Part shown: positions 39,356-48,379 of the stretch, in pieces | How positions within the stretch are numbered: position 1 is the first letter of the stretch | Layout: the number at the start of each line of letters is the position of its first letter | Assembly (NCBI GenBank): GCA_029264355.1 | Contig: JARIBW010000010.1 | Span: 1-64,000 of the forward strand | From: Collinsella sp. | Lineage (GTDB): Bacteria; Actinomycetota; Coriobacteriia; Coriobacteriales; Coriobacteriaceae | Length of the DNA stretch: 64,000 nucleotides | Direction: 5' to 3' | Notes under the pieces: generated by a model | Told to the model about the DNA's origin: nothing | What the model saw: the letters and a program-made list of their open reading frames with translations, nothing else | Database searches by the model: none | Position numbers and translations under genes: made by a program

Positions 39356-41587
39356 TTAGGGCAGCAGGCCCATCGCGACGGCGCGGGCGGAGAGCTCGCG
39401 GTCGTCGTTGAGCGGGGACAGCGGCAATAGGGCCGCGGCCTGTGCATCGCCGGCGGAGCGGCGGCGCTCGAGCGCGCGCCCGATGAGCCAATCGGCGAGG
39501 TCGGGGTTCTTGGAAAGCGCGGGGCCGTGCAGGTAGGTGCCGATCAAGTTGCGATGCAGGCAGCCTTCGAACCCGTCTTGGCCGTTGTTGCCCGTGCCGG
39601 GAACGACCGAGACGCCCAGGGGATGCTCGACCTCGTCGAGGAACGTGCGGCCGCCGTGGTTCTCAAAGCCGACGAACGGGTCGTTCGAAAACTCGGTTTT
39701 GACCGCGACGTTTCCAGTCAGGCGTCCGTCGCCGCGAACGGTGTCGGCCGCGATGATGCCCAGGCCCTCGATCTTGTCATCGCCCATGTAGTAGGAGCGG
39801 CAGAGGAGCTGGTAGCTGCCGCAGATGGCGAGCATGACGCCGTCGTCTTCGACGTAGGCGCCGAGCGTGTCGCGCTGCGAGCGCAGTTCATGGGCGACGG
39901 CGAGCTGGTCACGGTCGGCCCCGCCGCCGATCAAGATGATATCGGCGGTCGCCAGGTCGAGCTCATCGCCCATGTGGACGTCGTCGATTTGGGCGGGAAT
40001 GCCGCGCCATGCGCAGCGGCGCTCGACGACCATGGCGTTGCCGCCGTCGCCGTACAGGTTCAAGGCATCCGGGTACAGGTGGACGATGCGAAGCGGCCGG
40101 TCGAGAACGGCGGATACGGCATGTCCCTCGTCCGCGAGGGCCGTTGTTTGCGTGTCCGCGGTAGCCGTTGCCCGTTCGCCGGGTGCGGTTGGTTCGATCG
40201 GGGTCGCCGTGGCGTTCACGCCCTCCGAGCTCAGGCGTTTGAGGTCGGCCACGACGGGTGGGAACGCCGTGTAGTTGGCGACGGCGAAGAAGTCGTCTTC
40301 GGAGGGCTCCGCGGCGACGGATGCGAGCGCCTGCTCGACATTTTCCACGATCTGGGCGTCGATCTCGGCGTATTTGAGGCGAACTTGCAGGTCGTTCGCG
40401 CGCGAGCCGCCCACGAAGGCGCGAATCCCCGGTGTCTCGGCGAGGCATTCGAAGTCGACGTCCCAGATCCAGGAGACGTCGCGCCCGTCGGCCTCTGCGT
40501 CATTCAGGAAAAAGGCCATGAGGCGGCCGTCGGAGGCCTTGATCTGCTGAATCTGACGGTCGAAGCCGACCGGGTTTTTGGCGAGGTCGCTCGCCACGGT
40601 GCGGCCCATGGCCCGCCAGCGCGTCATGCGCCCGCCCGTGGGGACGTAGGCGTCGAGCACGTTCTGGAAGCGCGAGGGGTCGGCTCCCAGGGCGCCGGCG
40701 GCGGTGCAGGCGGCCATGATGTTGTACACCATGTACAGGCCGTTGTAGGCGGTTGAAAGGGCGAGCTCACGGTCCTGCTCGGCCGTGCGGCCCGGTAGGT
40801 GCAGGGAGAACGAATAGCCACCCTCGGAGAGGGAGACGTCATGCGCCCATGCCGCGAGCTCGGGGCGCTCCCAGCCGCACGCGGGGCAGCGATAGGCGCC
40901 GAGTTGGCCGTACTGCAGGTACTCGTACTCGAGTGCCGCGTTGCATTTGGCGCAGAAGCGCGACTCGGCCATACGGGACGTCTCGGTCCCCGTCGCCCCC
41001 TGGATGCCGAACGCCACGCGCGGGTTGGGCACCCGGTCGGCGATGGCGGTGCAGAGGGGGTCGTCGGCGTTGAAGACGAGGACGGTCTCGGGCGAGGAGG
41101 CCAGGGCGGCGGCGATCGCGTCTTGCGTGCGGTCGATCTCGCCGTAGCGGTCGAGCTGGTCGCGGAACAGGTTGAGCAGCACGAAGTGCGTGGGTTTGAG
41201 GCGCGGGAGCACGCGGGTCGTGTAGAGCTCGTCGCATTCGAACACTCCCACGCGCACGGCGCCCGCGGTGCGTCGGCGCGCAGAGCCGGCCTCGAGCAGG
41301 GCGCCGGCGATGCCGGTCTCCATGTTGTTCCCGGCGCGGTTGCACACGCAGGTGAGGCCGCTCGCGCTCACGGCGTCGGCGATGAGGTTGGTCGTGGTGG
41401 TCTTGCCGTTGGTGCCGGTGACGACGACGCTGGCGTCGAGCAGGTCGGCGAGGTGGGCGATGAGCTCCGGGTCGATCGCCAGGCCGATTTTGCCGGGCAG
41501 GGCGCCGCCGCTGCGGTGCAGGACGGAGCGGAGGCCCCAGCGGGCGATGCCGGCGGCCGTGGTGGCGATGTTCGAGGTGATGCTCAT
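39356..41587 (-). CDS. MurT-GatD fusion: lipid II isoglutaminyl synthase
   Basis: This 743-residue protein joins the two subunits that amidate D-glutamate of lipid II. The N-terminal MurT part (about 1-470) has the Mur ligase P-loop GTNGKTTTTN (58-67), a zinc ribbon (CAKC...CPACG, about 215-245) and a DUF1727 C-terminal domain with GRMTRWRAMGRTVASDLAKNPVGFD. A Thr/Ala/Pro-rich linker follows. The C-terminal GatD part (about 515-743) is a class I glutamine amidotransferase with Cys589 in LAICGSYQLL and His687 in GTYLHGPAL. In better-known bacteria these are separate genes. AGGAG precedes the ATG. Confidence 0.92.
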   Translation of the reverse strand: MSITSNIATTAAGIARWGLRSVLHRSGGALPGKIGLAIDPELIAHLADLLDASVVVTGTNGKTTTTNLIADAVSASGLTCVCNRAGNNMETGIAGALLEAGSARRRTAGAVRVGVFECDELYTTRVLPRLKPTHFVLLNLFRDQLDRYGEIDRTQDAIAAALASSPETVLVFNADDPLCTAIADRVPNPRVAFGIQGATGTETSRMAESRFCAKCNAALEYEYLQYGQLGAYRCPACGWERPELAAWAHDVSLSEGGYSFSLHLPGRTAEQDRELALSTAYNGLYMVYNIMAACTAAGALGADPSRFQNVLDAYVPTGGRMTRWRAMGRTVASDLAKNPVGFDRQIQQIKASDGRLMAFFLNDAEADGRDVSWIWDVDFECLAETPGIRAFVGGSRANDLQVRLKYAEIDAQIVENVEQALASVAAEPSEDDFFAVANYTAFPPVVADLKRLSSEGVNATATPIEPTAPGERATATADTQTTALADEGHAVSAVLDRPLRIVHLYPDALNLYGDGGNAMVVERRCAWRGIPAQIDDVHMGDELDLATADIILIGGGADRDQLAVAHELRSQRDTLGAYVEDDGVMLAICGSYQLLCRSYYMGDDKIEGLGIIAADTVRGDGRLTGNVAVKTEFSNDPFVGFENHGGRTFLDEVEHPLGVSVVPGTGNNGQDGFEGCLHRNLIGTYLHGPALSKNPDLADWLIGRALERRRSAGDAQAAALLPLSPLNDDRELSARAVAMGLLP

Positions 41588-41610
41588 GGGAGCTCCTGTC
41601 GTGATGGTGC

Positions 41611-42408
41611 CTATCGTTGGTTGGCGGCGGCGTAGCGGGCGCGGCTGCGCTGCTCGGGCGTCATGCGGCTGCGCGGGGAGTAGATGACGTTGGTGCGGCA
41701 GTATTCGACGCACAGGTCGCAACCCGCGCAGATGTCGCGGTCGATGTGAAAGACCGGCGGGGTGAACGCGATGGCGGGGCAGCCGGTGATCTGCTGGCAG
41801 CGATGACAGCTCGAGCAGGCGTACTGGTCGATCTCGACGGGCTCGGCTTGGAACTCGCCACGTTGCAGCTGGGCGCAGGGCGAGGCGAACACGACGGCGT
41901 GGACGCCGGGCCGGGCAAGGGCCCCGTGCAGCACGTCCGAGCTTTTCTGGCTATCGAAGGGATCGACGATCGCCGCGTCGTCGCACCCGAGGTCGAGGGC
42001 GCGCGCGGCGAGCTCCTCGAGGGCGTCGACCGTGAGGAACTCGCGGCTCGAGGCGAGCACGGCGAGGACGGTGACGCGCCCCTCTCCGCGCAGCGGGCGC
42101 AGCGCCTCGGCTGCGTCCCCGGCCGCGAGGTCGGCATCGGGGATGAGGTGGATGACCGCCTCGCACGTCGGCTCTTCCGGCGTGCCGCCCGTCGGCACCG
42201 CGACCTTGTAGCGCTCGAGCAGCGCCTCCTCGCCGCCGGGGCAGGTGGTTGCGGCGGGATGCATGGGCCCGACGTTCACGCAACCGGCGTTTCCGCAGAT
42301 GACGCGCTCGCGCCCGCGGCCCAGGGCCTCCTTGCAGGCGATGTAGGCGGCGCGGTGTGGGCAGCCGGGGCAGGACACGCCGGGTTGGGCCTGGTTGCGC
42401 TCGCCCAT
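41611..42408 (-). CDS. iron-sulfur protein related to the indolepyruvate ferredoxin oxidoreductase alpha C-terminus
   Basis: This 265-residue protein opens with GVSCPGCPHRAAYIACKEALG and ICGNAGCVNVGPMHPA, which resemble the ThDP-binding half of IorA-type oxidoreductases. It then has two cysteine-rich clusters, CSSCHRCQQITGCPAI and CAGCDLCVEYCRTNVI, that fit 4Fe-4S ferredoxin domains. The N-terminal pyruvate-oxidoreductase half is missing, so it is not a complete IorA. The gene starts one base after the FKBP stop. A redox role is likely; partner and substrate are unknown. Confidence 0.7.
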   Translation of the reverse strand: MGERNQAQPGVSCPGCPHRAAYIACKEALGRGRERVICGNAGCVNVGPMHPAATTCPGGEEALLERYKVAVPTGGTPEEPTCEAVIHLIPDADLAAGDAAEALRPLRGEGRVTVLAVLASSREFLTVDALEELAARALDLGCDDAAIVDPFDSQKSSDVLHGALARPGVHAVVFASPCAQLQRGEFQAEPVEIDQYACSSCHRCQQITGCPAIAFTPPVFHIDRDICAGCDLCVEYCRTNVIYSPRSRMTPEQRSRARYAAANQR

Positions 42409-42409
42409 C

Positions 42410-42862
42410 CTACGCCTCCTCGCCGGTGTAGGGCTCGCGGCTCAGCAGCTCGATCTCGAAGGTGAGCGTGTGGCCGGCCATGGGGTGGTTGAAGTCGAAC
42501 AGCGTGTCGGCGTCGTCCGCCACGCGGACCACGCGGGCGAGCTGCTGATAGCCCTCGCCGTTCATGAGGTAGATGAGCTGGCCCGGGACGAGGTCCTCGT
42601 AGTTGGGGATCTCGATGGTGGGCATCGTGTAGAGCAGGCGCGGGTCGTGCTCGCCGTAGGCGTCCTTGGGCTCAAGGCGCACGGTCTTCCTCTCGCCCGG
42701 CTCCATGCCGAGCACGGCGACCTCGAATCCGGGCATGACCTCGTGGCCGCCCTCCACATAGGTGAGCGGGGCGCGGCCGATGGTGGTGTCGAAGACCTCG
42801 CCGTCCTCGAAGGAGCCGGTGTAGTGCACCGTCACGCGGTGTTTGAGGGAGAAGTCGGTCAC
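42410..42862 (-). CDS. FKBP-type peptidyl-prolyl isomerase, SlyD-like
   Basis: This 150-residue protein catalyses proline isomerisation and acts as a folding helper. FKBP motifs are HRVTVHYTGSFEDGEVFDTTIGRAPLTYVEGGHEVMPGFEVAVLGMEPGE, followed by an insert-in-flap region (about 65-120) as in SlyD, and FDFNHPMAGHTLTFEIELL. It lacks the His-rich metal-binding tail. The start is the GTG five bases after GAAAGGA; a GTG 27 bases upstream lies ahead of that site and is rejected. It is the first gene of a two-gene unit. Confidence 0.92.
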   Translation of the reverse strand: MTDFSLKHRVTVHYTGSFEDGEVFDTTIGRAPLTYVEGGHEVMPGFEVAVLGMEPGERKTVRLEPKDAYGEHDPRLLYTMPTIEIPNYEDLVPGQLIYLMNGEGYQQLARVVRVADDADTLFDFNHPMAGHTLTFEIELLSREPYTGEEA

Positions 42863-42916
42863 GGTGGTCCTTTCAGGGTCTATGGTCACGAAGCAAGCCT
42901 ATCATGCGCCCGAGAT

Positions 42917-43957
42917 CTAAAAGCCATAACGGCGGGCAAAGTCGTCGGCCGCGGCCCTGACCCCATCGACGCCCTCCGCCCAGAGCGTGAAGTCGGGCGT
43001 GTCGGCGATGATGCCGTCGGCCTCCCACACGGCCTGGTGGGCGAGGTCCCACGCCTCGAGCGCGGGCGGTCGCACGGGCAGGTACGGGTCGTGGTAGGTG
43101 GGGTTCAGCAGGAAGAACGCACCGCCCTCGCAGCGCGCGGCGAAATCCCTGAGGGCGCGGCGCGCGCTGCGCGTCTGACCGAGCTTGTAGAGCAGCAGCG
43201 TGCGGCCGAGTCCGAACCAGGGAAGCTCCTCCACGTCCGGGCCCGCCTCCCGCACGGCCCGGAAGAACGCGTCCTCGTCCTCCAGGCGCGCGAGGGCGAG
43301 CAGCAATGTGCCCACGGCGTAATTGGGAAAGCCCTGCGCGCGCATGACGGTCCGGGCGTAGTTGGCGGCCGAGCGGTAGCGGGCGGTGAAGATGGATCCC
43401 TGGGCGAGCGCCTCCAGGATGTGGAGCCAGCCGATCAGGTCGGGGTCGGAGGCGGTGAGCTCGGCGGCGCTGAGTTCGACGCCGGATGCGTCGCGCGGCA
43501 GCGTCCCGGGGCGCCAAAGGCCGTCGACGTCCGGATCGAAGCCCGGGCGCGTCGCGATGAGCGCCTCACGCGCCTCGCGCTCGAGTTTGAGCATGTCCGA
43601 GAGGCAGGCGTCGAGGGGGACCTCGGAAAGTTGGATGGAGACGAGCCGGGCGTCCAGGCAGGTCGCGTCTTCGGCGATGATACGTGCGAGTTGCCCGCGC
43701 GCCCGGGAGAACAGCTCGCCGCGGTCGCGCTCGAATTCGTCGTCGGGCAGGCCCTCCATGCGGAAGAGCGCGTCTGCGAGCTCTCCATGCACGCGGGAGT
43801 ATGCCAGCAGCGCCCGCGCATGCGCGTTTGCGGCGTAGCGCTCGGGTTCGGCGGCGATTTGCTCGCGCACGAGCGCGCGGGCGCCCGCCGTCAAACCGGG
43901 ATGCTCTTGGATATAGAGCCGTTCCAGGTACGCGGGAACATAGACACGCGGGTCCAT
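42917..43957 (-). CDS. TPR-like helical protein, second of a pair
   Basis: This 346-residue, Ala/Arg/Leu-rich protein is wholly helical in appearance, with repeats of about 34 residues such as ANYARTVMRAQGFPNYAVGTLLLALARLEDEDAFFRAV and GLGRTLLLYKLGQTRSARRALRDFAARC. There is no signal peptide. Its ATG overlaps the stop of the upstream gene (ATGA), with GGAGG ahead. Probably a protein-protein interaction scaffold; no specific function is supported. Confidence 0.6.
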   Translation of the reverse strand: MDPRVYVPAYLERLYIQEHPGLTAGARALVREQIAAEPERYAANAHARALLAYSRVHGELADALFRMEGLPDDEFERDRGELFSRARGQLARIIAEDATCLDARLVSIQLSEVPLDACLSDMLKLEREAREALIATRPGFDPDVDGLWRPGTLPRDASGVELSAAELTASDPDLIGWLHILEALAQGSIFTARYRSAANYARTVMRAQGFPNYAVGTLLLALARLEDEDAFFRAVREAGPDVEELPWFGLGRTLLLYKLGQTRSARRALRDFAARCEGGAFFLLNPTYHDPYLPVRPPALEAWDLAHQAVWEADGIIADTPDFTLWAEGVDGVRAAADDFARRYGF

Positions 43958-45039
43958 CAGCGTGCACCTCCACTCGGGTTGCCGCCCTCGGCTTGGGCGA
44001 TCATGGCGCGATCCTGGTCGGTGAGCGCGGCCTGCACCAGTTCGTGATCGGCGATCCAGACGGCGAAGCTGGCGGCGTCGGGCGTGCCCATGCCCTCCTG
44101 GAGCAGGGGCGTCGCTTCCGAGAGCGCGAGTATCAGCTCGTCATCACCGTCGGGTTGCACGTGCACGCGCGAGAACATGCCATCGGGAAACTCGGCCTGG
44201 AAGTAGAGCGCTTGGGCGGGGTGGGGGTAGGAGCGCATGAGGGCCCGCAGGACCGCGGTGGCGCGGTCGAAATCGAAGGCGCGGTAGGCGAGGCTCATCT
44301 CGGTGATGAGGGACCACGCATCGGGCCGATGGCCGCCGAGGCGTCCGGAACGGCAGGAGGCGCGGTCCTGGTAGGCGGCGGCGTGACGCGACCGGTAGAG
44401 CTCGAGCTCCCCGGGCTCGACCTCGAGCTTGCCCAGCGCGAGCATGCCGGTGTGGCGCGCCCCGGCCGGGTCGAGCGGGTTGGCCTCGAGGGCGCCCTCG
44501 GCGTAGGAGAGCGCCATGCGGTAGCGTCCGGCAATGAGCAGGCGCGAGGCGAGCGCGGCGAGCCAGCGCTGGTGCGCGCGCCTCCCAAGATCGCGGGCGA
44601 ACTCCCGTTCATAGGGGTCGGCGGCGTTCTCGATGAGCGCCTGCAGGTCCTTTTCGACCGCGGGGAGGTTCTCGATGAGATAGTCGATGAGCGAATCGTC
44701 GGAAGTGGAGCGGATGGTGGCGAGCATGCGCTGCGCGTCCCAGTTCCCGGGGTCGAGCTCGACGGCCTCGCGCAGGTAATCTTCGGCCTGGGCGAACAGT
44801 TGCTCGGCCTCCGCCTCGGAGGGGGCGAAGGGAGCGCGGTAATCCGCGAGTTCGGTTGCCATGGCGACGAGGTGGAACGATCGGTCCCGGTCGGTGTGGA
44901 TGAGGGCCGCCGGGTCGAGGCGGTAGGTCTCGCCGGCGCGCTCGATGAAGGCGGCGTCGCTCGAGGGGTCGGCGCCCTCGCGCTCCATGGCGGCGAGGAT
45001 GAGCCGCAGGCAGTCCTCTTGGACGGGATCGAATGCCAT
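43957..45039 (-). CDS. TPR-like helical protein, first of a pair
   Basis: This 360-residue helical protein has TPR-like stretches (EQLFAQAEDYLREAVELDPGNWDAQRMLATI; RMALSYAEGALEANPLDPAGARHTGMLALGKLE). It has the same overall style as the overlapping downstream gene and may be a paralogue. It is cytoplasmic, lacking any signal or membrane segment. The two genes form a coupled unit with no enzymatic neighbour, so the role is unknown. Confidence 0.6.
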   Translation of the reverse strand: MAFDPVQEDCLRLILAAMEREGADPSSDAAFIERAGETYRLDPAALIHTDRDRSFHLVAMATELADYRAPFAPSEAEAEQLFAQAEDYLREAVELDPGNWDAQRMLATIRSTSDDSLIDYLIENLPAVEKDLQALIENAADPYEREFARDLGRRAHQRWLAALASRLLIAGRYRMALSYAEGALEANPLDPAGARHTGMLALGKLEVEPGELELYRSRHAAAYQDRASCRSGRLGGHRPDAWSLITEMSLAYRAFDFDRATAVLRALMRSYPHPAQALYFQAEFPDGMFSRVHVQPDGDDELILALSEATPLLQEGMGTPDAASFAVWIADHELVQAALTDQDRAMIAQAEGGNPSGGAR

Positions 45040-45190
45040 GTCGCTCCTAGTCGATACGGTGCGGATGCGCGCTCAGGCGGCGCGTCGGTGCGGGTGGTTC
45101 GGCGGCGCATCGCCGCGCGATGGGATGGCCGCGATGGGAGCGCGGCTCGTCTCGATGACCTTTTAGTTTACCGATTGGCGGGCGGGGAGA

Positions 45191-45607
45191 CTACCGCAGC
45201 GCGGCGGCGTCCGATTCTTCCGCAACAACTTCAACGACCAGCCCGTGGGGAAGGCACACGATCTGCTCGCCGACCCGCGAGATGGGGGCATGCTCGACGC
45301 AGACCTGGTTGGCGCAGTCGGCGCTTTCCACCTCGACGCGGCCCCCCGAGATCGAGATGGTGTTCTCGCCGCCGCGGGCATCGGGGCCGCTGCCGGTGCC
45401 GGGCGTCTCGACGGTGAAGACGACGTCGTGCGAGAGGTCGTCGACGCGACGGAAACCGTCCTTGGACTGGGTGACGACGACCGGGCCGTTCGCCGACGCA
45501 TCCCTACCGTTCGCGTAGTTTGCGAGCCACCACGCACCGCCGCCCACGAGGGCGATCAAAAGTGCGGCTATCAGGCATAAATCGCCGATTTTCAGGCGGT
45601 GCTTCAC
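45191..45607 (-). CDS. membrane-anchored NusG domain II protein
   Basis: This 138-residue protein has an N-terminal membrane helix (about 8-30, LCLIAALLIALVGGGAWWLA) followed by a small extracytoplasmic beta domain with NTISISGGRVEVESADCANQVCVEHAPISRVGEQIVCLPHGLVVEV, the NusG_II signature with its conserved cysteines. Such proteins are found near FMN-transfer or quinone-related genes in other Firmicutes and Actinobacteria, but none is adjacent here. The start is GTG, five bases after AGAGG. Confidence 0.8.
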   Translation of the reverse strand: MKHRLKIGDLCLIAALLIALVGGGAWWLANYANGRDASANGPVVVTQSKDGFRRVDDLSHDVVFTVETPGTGSGPDARGGENTISISGGRVEVESADCANQVCVEHAPISRVGEQIVCLPHGLVVEVVAEESDAAALR

Positions 45608-45815
45608 GGGTGCCTCTTTCGGGTCATGTAGTCCAACCAACCATGTTACCAGGTCTTTTGACTGCCCGTCTCCGAGATGGCCCATGCGCTCGAGCATGGT
45701 GGCCCGGGGCTCGGAGCGATAAAATACGTGTGTCTGCGGGCGCGTCGCCATTCGATGATAAAACGATACAGCGTCGAAGGCCGAACGAGCCACCCGCACT
45801 CGGATACGGTCCTTA

Positions 45816-45842
45816 CGCGGAGCCGAAAAGAGGGGCTCCGCG
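45816..45842 (+). promoter_or_regulatory. hairpin in the leader of the alcohol dehydrogenase gene
   Basis: CGCGGAGCC and GGCTCCGCG flank a nine-base A-rich loop about 40 bases before the start. It could regulate or stabilise the mRNA. Confidence 0.4.
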
Positions 45843-45880
45843 CGTGAACGCGGGGTGGCCCGCGACTTGGGAGGTACGCA

Positions 45881-47095
45881 ATGGGACGCTTTACCAATCC
45901 TCGTGATCTGTACTTCGGCGAAGGTGCCCGCCATGAGGTCAAGAACCTGCGCGGCGAGCGAGCCATGATCGTGACCGGCGGCGGCTCGATGCGCCGCGGC
46001 GGTTTCCTGCAGGACGTCGAGGCCGACCTCAAGGAGGCCGGTTTCGAGGTCGAGATCTTCGAGGGGGTCGAGTCCGACCCGTCCGTCGAGACGGTCATGA
46101 AGGGCGCCAAGGCCATGGAGGCCTTCCAGCCCGATTGGGTCATCGGCATCGGCGGCGGATCGCCCATCGACGCGGCCAAGGCCATGTGGCTGTTCTACGA
46201 GTACCCCGAGGAGACCTTCGAGCAGGCGGTCGTGCCCTTCTCCTTCCCGGAGCTTCGCACCAAGGCGCGCTTCTGCGCCATCGCCTCCACCTCCGGAACC
46301 GCGACCGAGGTCACCGCTTTCTCCGTCATCACCGATTATGAGAACGGCATCAAGTACCCGCTGGCCGATTTCAACATCACCCCCGACGTCGCCATCGTCG
46401 ACCCCGAGCTCACCTACACCATGCCCGCCAAGCTCTGCGCCCACACCGGTATGGATGCGCTGACCCATGCCATCGAGGCCTATGTTTCCACCGCCGGCTC
46501 CATGTACACCGACGGCAACGCGCTGCACGCCATCCGCGAGATCGTCGAGTGGCTGCCCAAGTCCTATCAGGGCGACCATGAGGCCCGCGCCCATATGCAC
46601 GACGCCCAGTGCATCGCCGGCATCGCCTTCTCGAGCGGCCTGCTCGGCATCGTCCACTCCATGGCCCACAAGACCGGCGCCGCCTTCACCGGCGACCATA
46701 TCATCCACGGCTGCGCCAACGCCATGTACCTGGGCAAGGTCATCCAATTCAACGCGAAGGACGAGCGCGCCCGGGCTCGCTACGCCTTCATCGCCAAGGA
46801 CGTCTTGCACCTCGCCGGCGAGACCGAGGAGGAGCTCGTCGAGGCCCTGGTCCAGAAGATCCGCGACCTCAACGATGCGCTGGACATCCCGCAGGGCATC
46901 AAGAACTACGGTCAGTCCGGCGTGAAGGCCGACGAGTCGATCATCGACTACGGTGAGTTCGAGGCCAAGAAGGCCAACGTCGCCGCTCATGCCATCCTCG
47001 ACGCTTGCACCGGCTCCAACCCGCGCACCCCGACGCAGGAGGAGATGGAGCAGCTGCTCGAGTGCGTGTACAACGACACCCCGGTGACGTTCTAG
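45881..47095 (+). CDS. iron-containing alcohol dehydrogenase
   Basis: This 404-residue group III alcohol dehydrogenase probably reduces an aldehyde or ketone with NAD(P)H. The nucleotide site is VIGIGGGSPIDAAKA. The metal ligands are Asp in the VDPELT region and His residues in GMDALTHAIEAY, HSMAHKTGAAF and GDHIIHGCANAM. The length is standard. GGGAGG precedes the ATG. The gene is monocistronic with a leader hairpin and a terminator about 150 bases downstream. Substrate unknown; butanol and 1,3-propanediol dehydrogenases belong to the same family. Confidence 0.93.
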   Translation: MGRFTNPRDLYFGEGARHEVKNLRGERAMIVTGGGSMRRGGFLQDVEADLKEAGFEVEIFEGVESDPSVETVMKGAKAMEAFQPDWVIGIGGGSPIDAAKAMWLFYEYPEETFEQAVVPFSFPELRTKARFCAIASTSGTATEVTAFSVITDYENGIKYPLADFNITPDVAIVDPELTYTMPAKLCAHTGMDALTHAIEAYVSTAGSMYTDGNALHAIREIVEWLPKSYQGDHEARAHMHDAQCIAGIAFSSGLLGIVHSMAHKTGAAFTGDHIIHGCANAMYLGKVIQFNAKDERARARYAFIAKDVLHLAGETEEELVEALVQKIRDLNDALDIPQGIKNYGQSGVKADESIIDYGEFEAKKANVAAHAILDACTGSNPRTPTQEEMEQLLECVYNDTPVTF

Positions 47096-47103
47096 CATCG
47101 CAT

Positions 47104-47238
47104 CGGCTGCCCGGCTCGAGGGTCGTGGCGGCTGCTCGGCGGTCGCGCCGGTTGCCCGGCTCGAGGGTCGTGGCGGCTGCACGTCGGCCGCGTCGGTTGC
47201 CCGGCGGTCGCGCCGGCTGCTTGAAGCGATTTTTTGCT
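47104..47238. repeat. 45-bp tandem repeats after the alcohol dehydrogenase
   Basis: 47104-47148 and 47149-47193 are near-identical 45-bp units (core CCCGGCTCGAGGGTCGTGG), followed by a partial third. Not coding on any convincing frame. Confidence 0.8.
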
Positions 47239-47240
47239 CA

Positions 47241-47282
47241 GAAGCCCGATGGCGCTTTGACTGGCCATCGGGCTTCTTTTTG
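47241..47282 (+). terminator. intrinsic terminator downstream of the tandem repeats
   Basis: GAAGCCCGATGGC pairs with GCCATCGGGCTTC across a ten-base loop; five Ts follow. Confidence 0.88.
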
Positions 47283-47383
47283 CGTCGCGCCTGCGGCGGC
47301 CCGCGTTGATCTGCGGCGGGCCGTTTCGGGTCGCATTGCAACCGTGTTGACCCGTGTTGACCTGCCGCACTGATTTCATATCG

Positions 47384-48379
47384 CTAATTTGGGAGATCTT
47401 TGCGGCGAGGAACGCCGGCGGCGGTTAGCAATCGTTCGAAATACGCCGTGTCGAGCACATCTCGCATGCCGAATCTGACGACTTTGGAGCCACTTAGGCA
47501 AAGATGGGACTCCCTGCGCCGCTCCGCCGCAAGCACGCGTATGGTCGAGTCGAGTCCTTTGCACGCTCCGTCTCCGCCGCCCTTATGATACTTGCCGAGC
47601 CCGTCGAGCTCCCCGATGATCCAGCTTCCGTCCTCAAGCCGCCAGCCGAAGTCTCCGCGCTTGGGGTTGCCCGGTTCCATCGGATCGAAAATCTCGACCT
47701 GCAGCTGCGGCGCAGCGAATCCGAGTTCGATCATCGCGGCACGTGCAATCGATTCCCCGCCATTCTCGCTTCGCCCGTCTGCCCATGCGATGGTCCCGCG
47801 AGCCCGCCGAACGCCTCGCCGCCCCTTGCCGTCCTCTTCGATCCAGCGCGCGATCTCTCGCCTGCTCGCCAATTCCCAATGGATTGCGGAATCGGCGATT
47901 GCCAGCCCTATTTGAAAGCTGGAAGCGCAAAGGCAGTCGACAAGCGTTTTTCGCAGCGAGGTGACGCGCACTCCCATATTCAGCACGATGTCTTGCGGGG
48001 CGAGCTGGAGACGATGCCGAACGAGCGGGGATTCGGGTCGATTCGCTCCGTTGGCGCAGTAGTGCACAAAGTCGAGGGCGGTGTTCGGCACCTGAAGTCC
48101 AAGGATCACGGCCGCCGAGTATCCGCAGAACACCCAGTTTGGATGTAGAAGCCCGAGCGTGCGAATCGTGCGAACGGCGCGCTCGCGAACAGATGCGGCC
48201 TCGAAAGCGCTTCTCCGTCCGTACATTCCCCTGTAGGGGGATGCGAGCTCGCCCGCGGCGAGCCGACGGCGCAGCAAGACCTCCTCGGCATGACTCGCGG
48301 GGGTCAGCCACAGACCCTGCGCCTCCGCTCGATCGAGACGGGCGGACAGGTTGTCGGCGGTCTCGCTCAGAAGCATCAT
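47384..48379 (-). CDS. AbiEi-like winged-helix protein with a nuclease-fold C-terminus
   Basis: This 331-residue protein has an N-terminal AbiEi-type antitoxin-like region (LTPASHAEEVLLRRRLAAGELASPYRGMYGRRSAF, then CGYSAAVILGL) and a C-terminal domain with RGDFGWRLEDGSWIIGELDGLGKYHKGG. In that domain Asp, Glu-x-Asp and Lys are spaced as in PD-(D/E)XK or DUF559-type nucleases. No toxin (AbiEii) gene lies beside it, so it is not a standard AbiE pair. GGAGG abuts the first of two ATGs, so the second (48376) may be used. A role in DNA cleavage or regulation is possible but unproven. Confidence 0.6.
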   Translation of the reverse strand: MMLLSETADNLSARLDRAEAQGLWLTPASHAEEVLLRRRLAAGELASPYRGMYGRRSAFEAASVRERAVRTIRTLGLLHPNWVFCGYSAAVILGLQVPNTALDFVHYCANGANRPESPLVRHRLQLAPQDIVLNMGVRVTSLRKTLVDCLCASSFQIGLAIADSAIHWELASRREIARWIEEDGKGRRGVRRARGTIAWADGRSENGGESIARAAMIELGFAAPQLQVEIFDPMEPGNPKRGDFGWRLEDGSWIIGELDGLGKYHKGGGDGACKGLDSTIRVLAAERRRESHLCLSGSKVVRFGMRDVLDTAYFERLLTAAGVPRRKDLPN

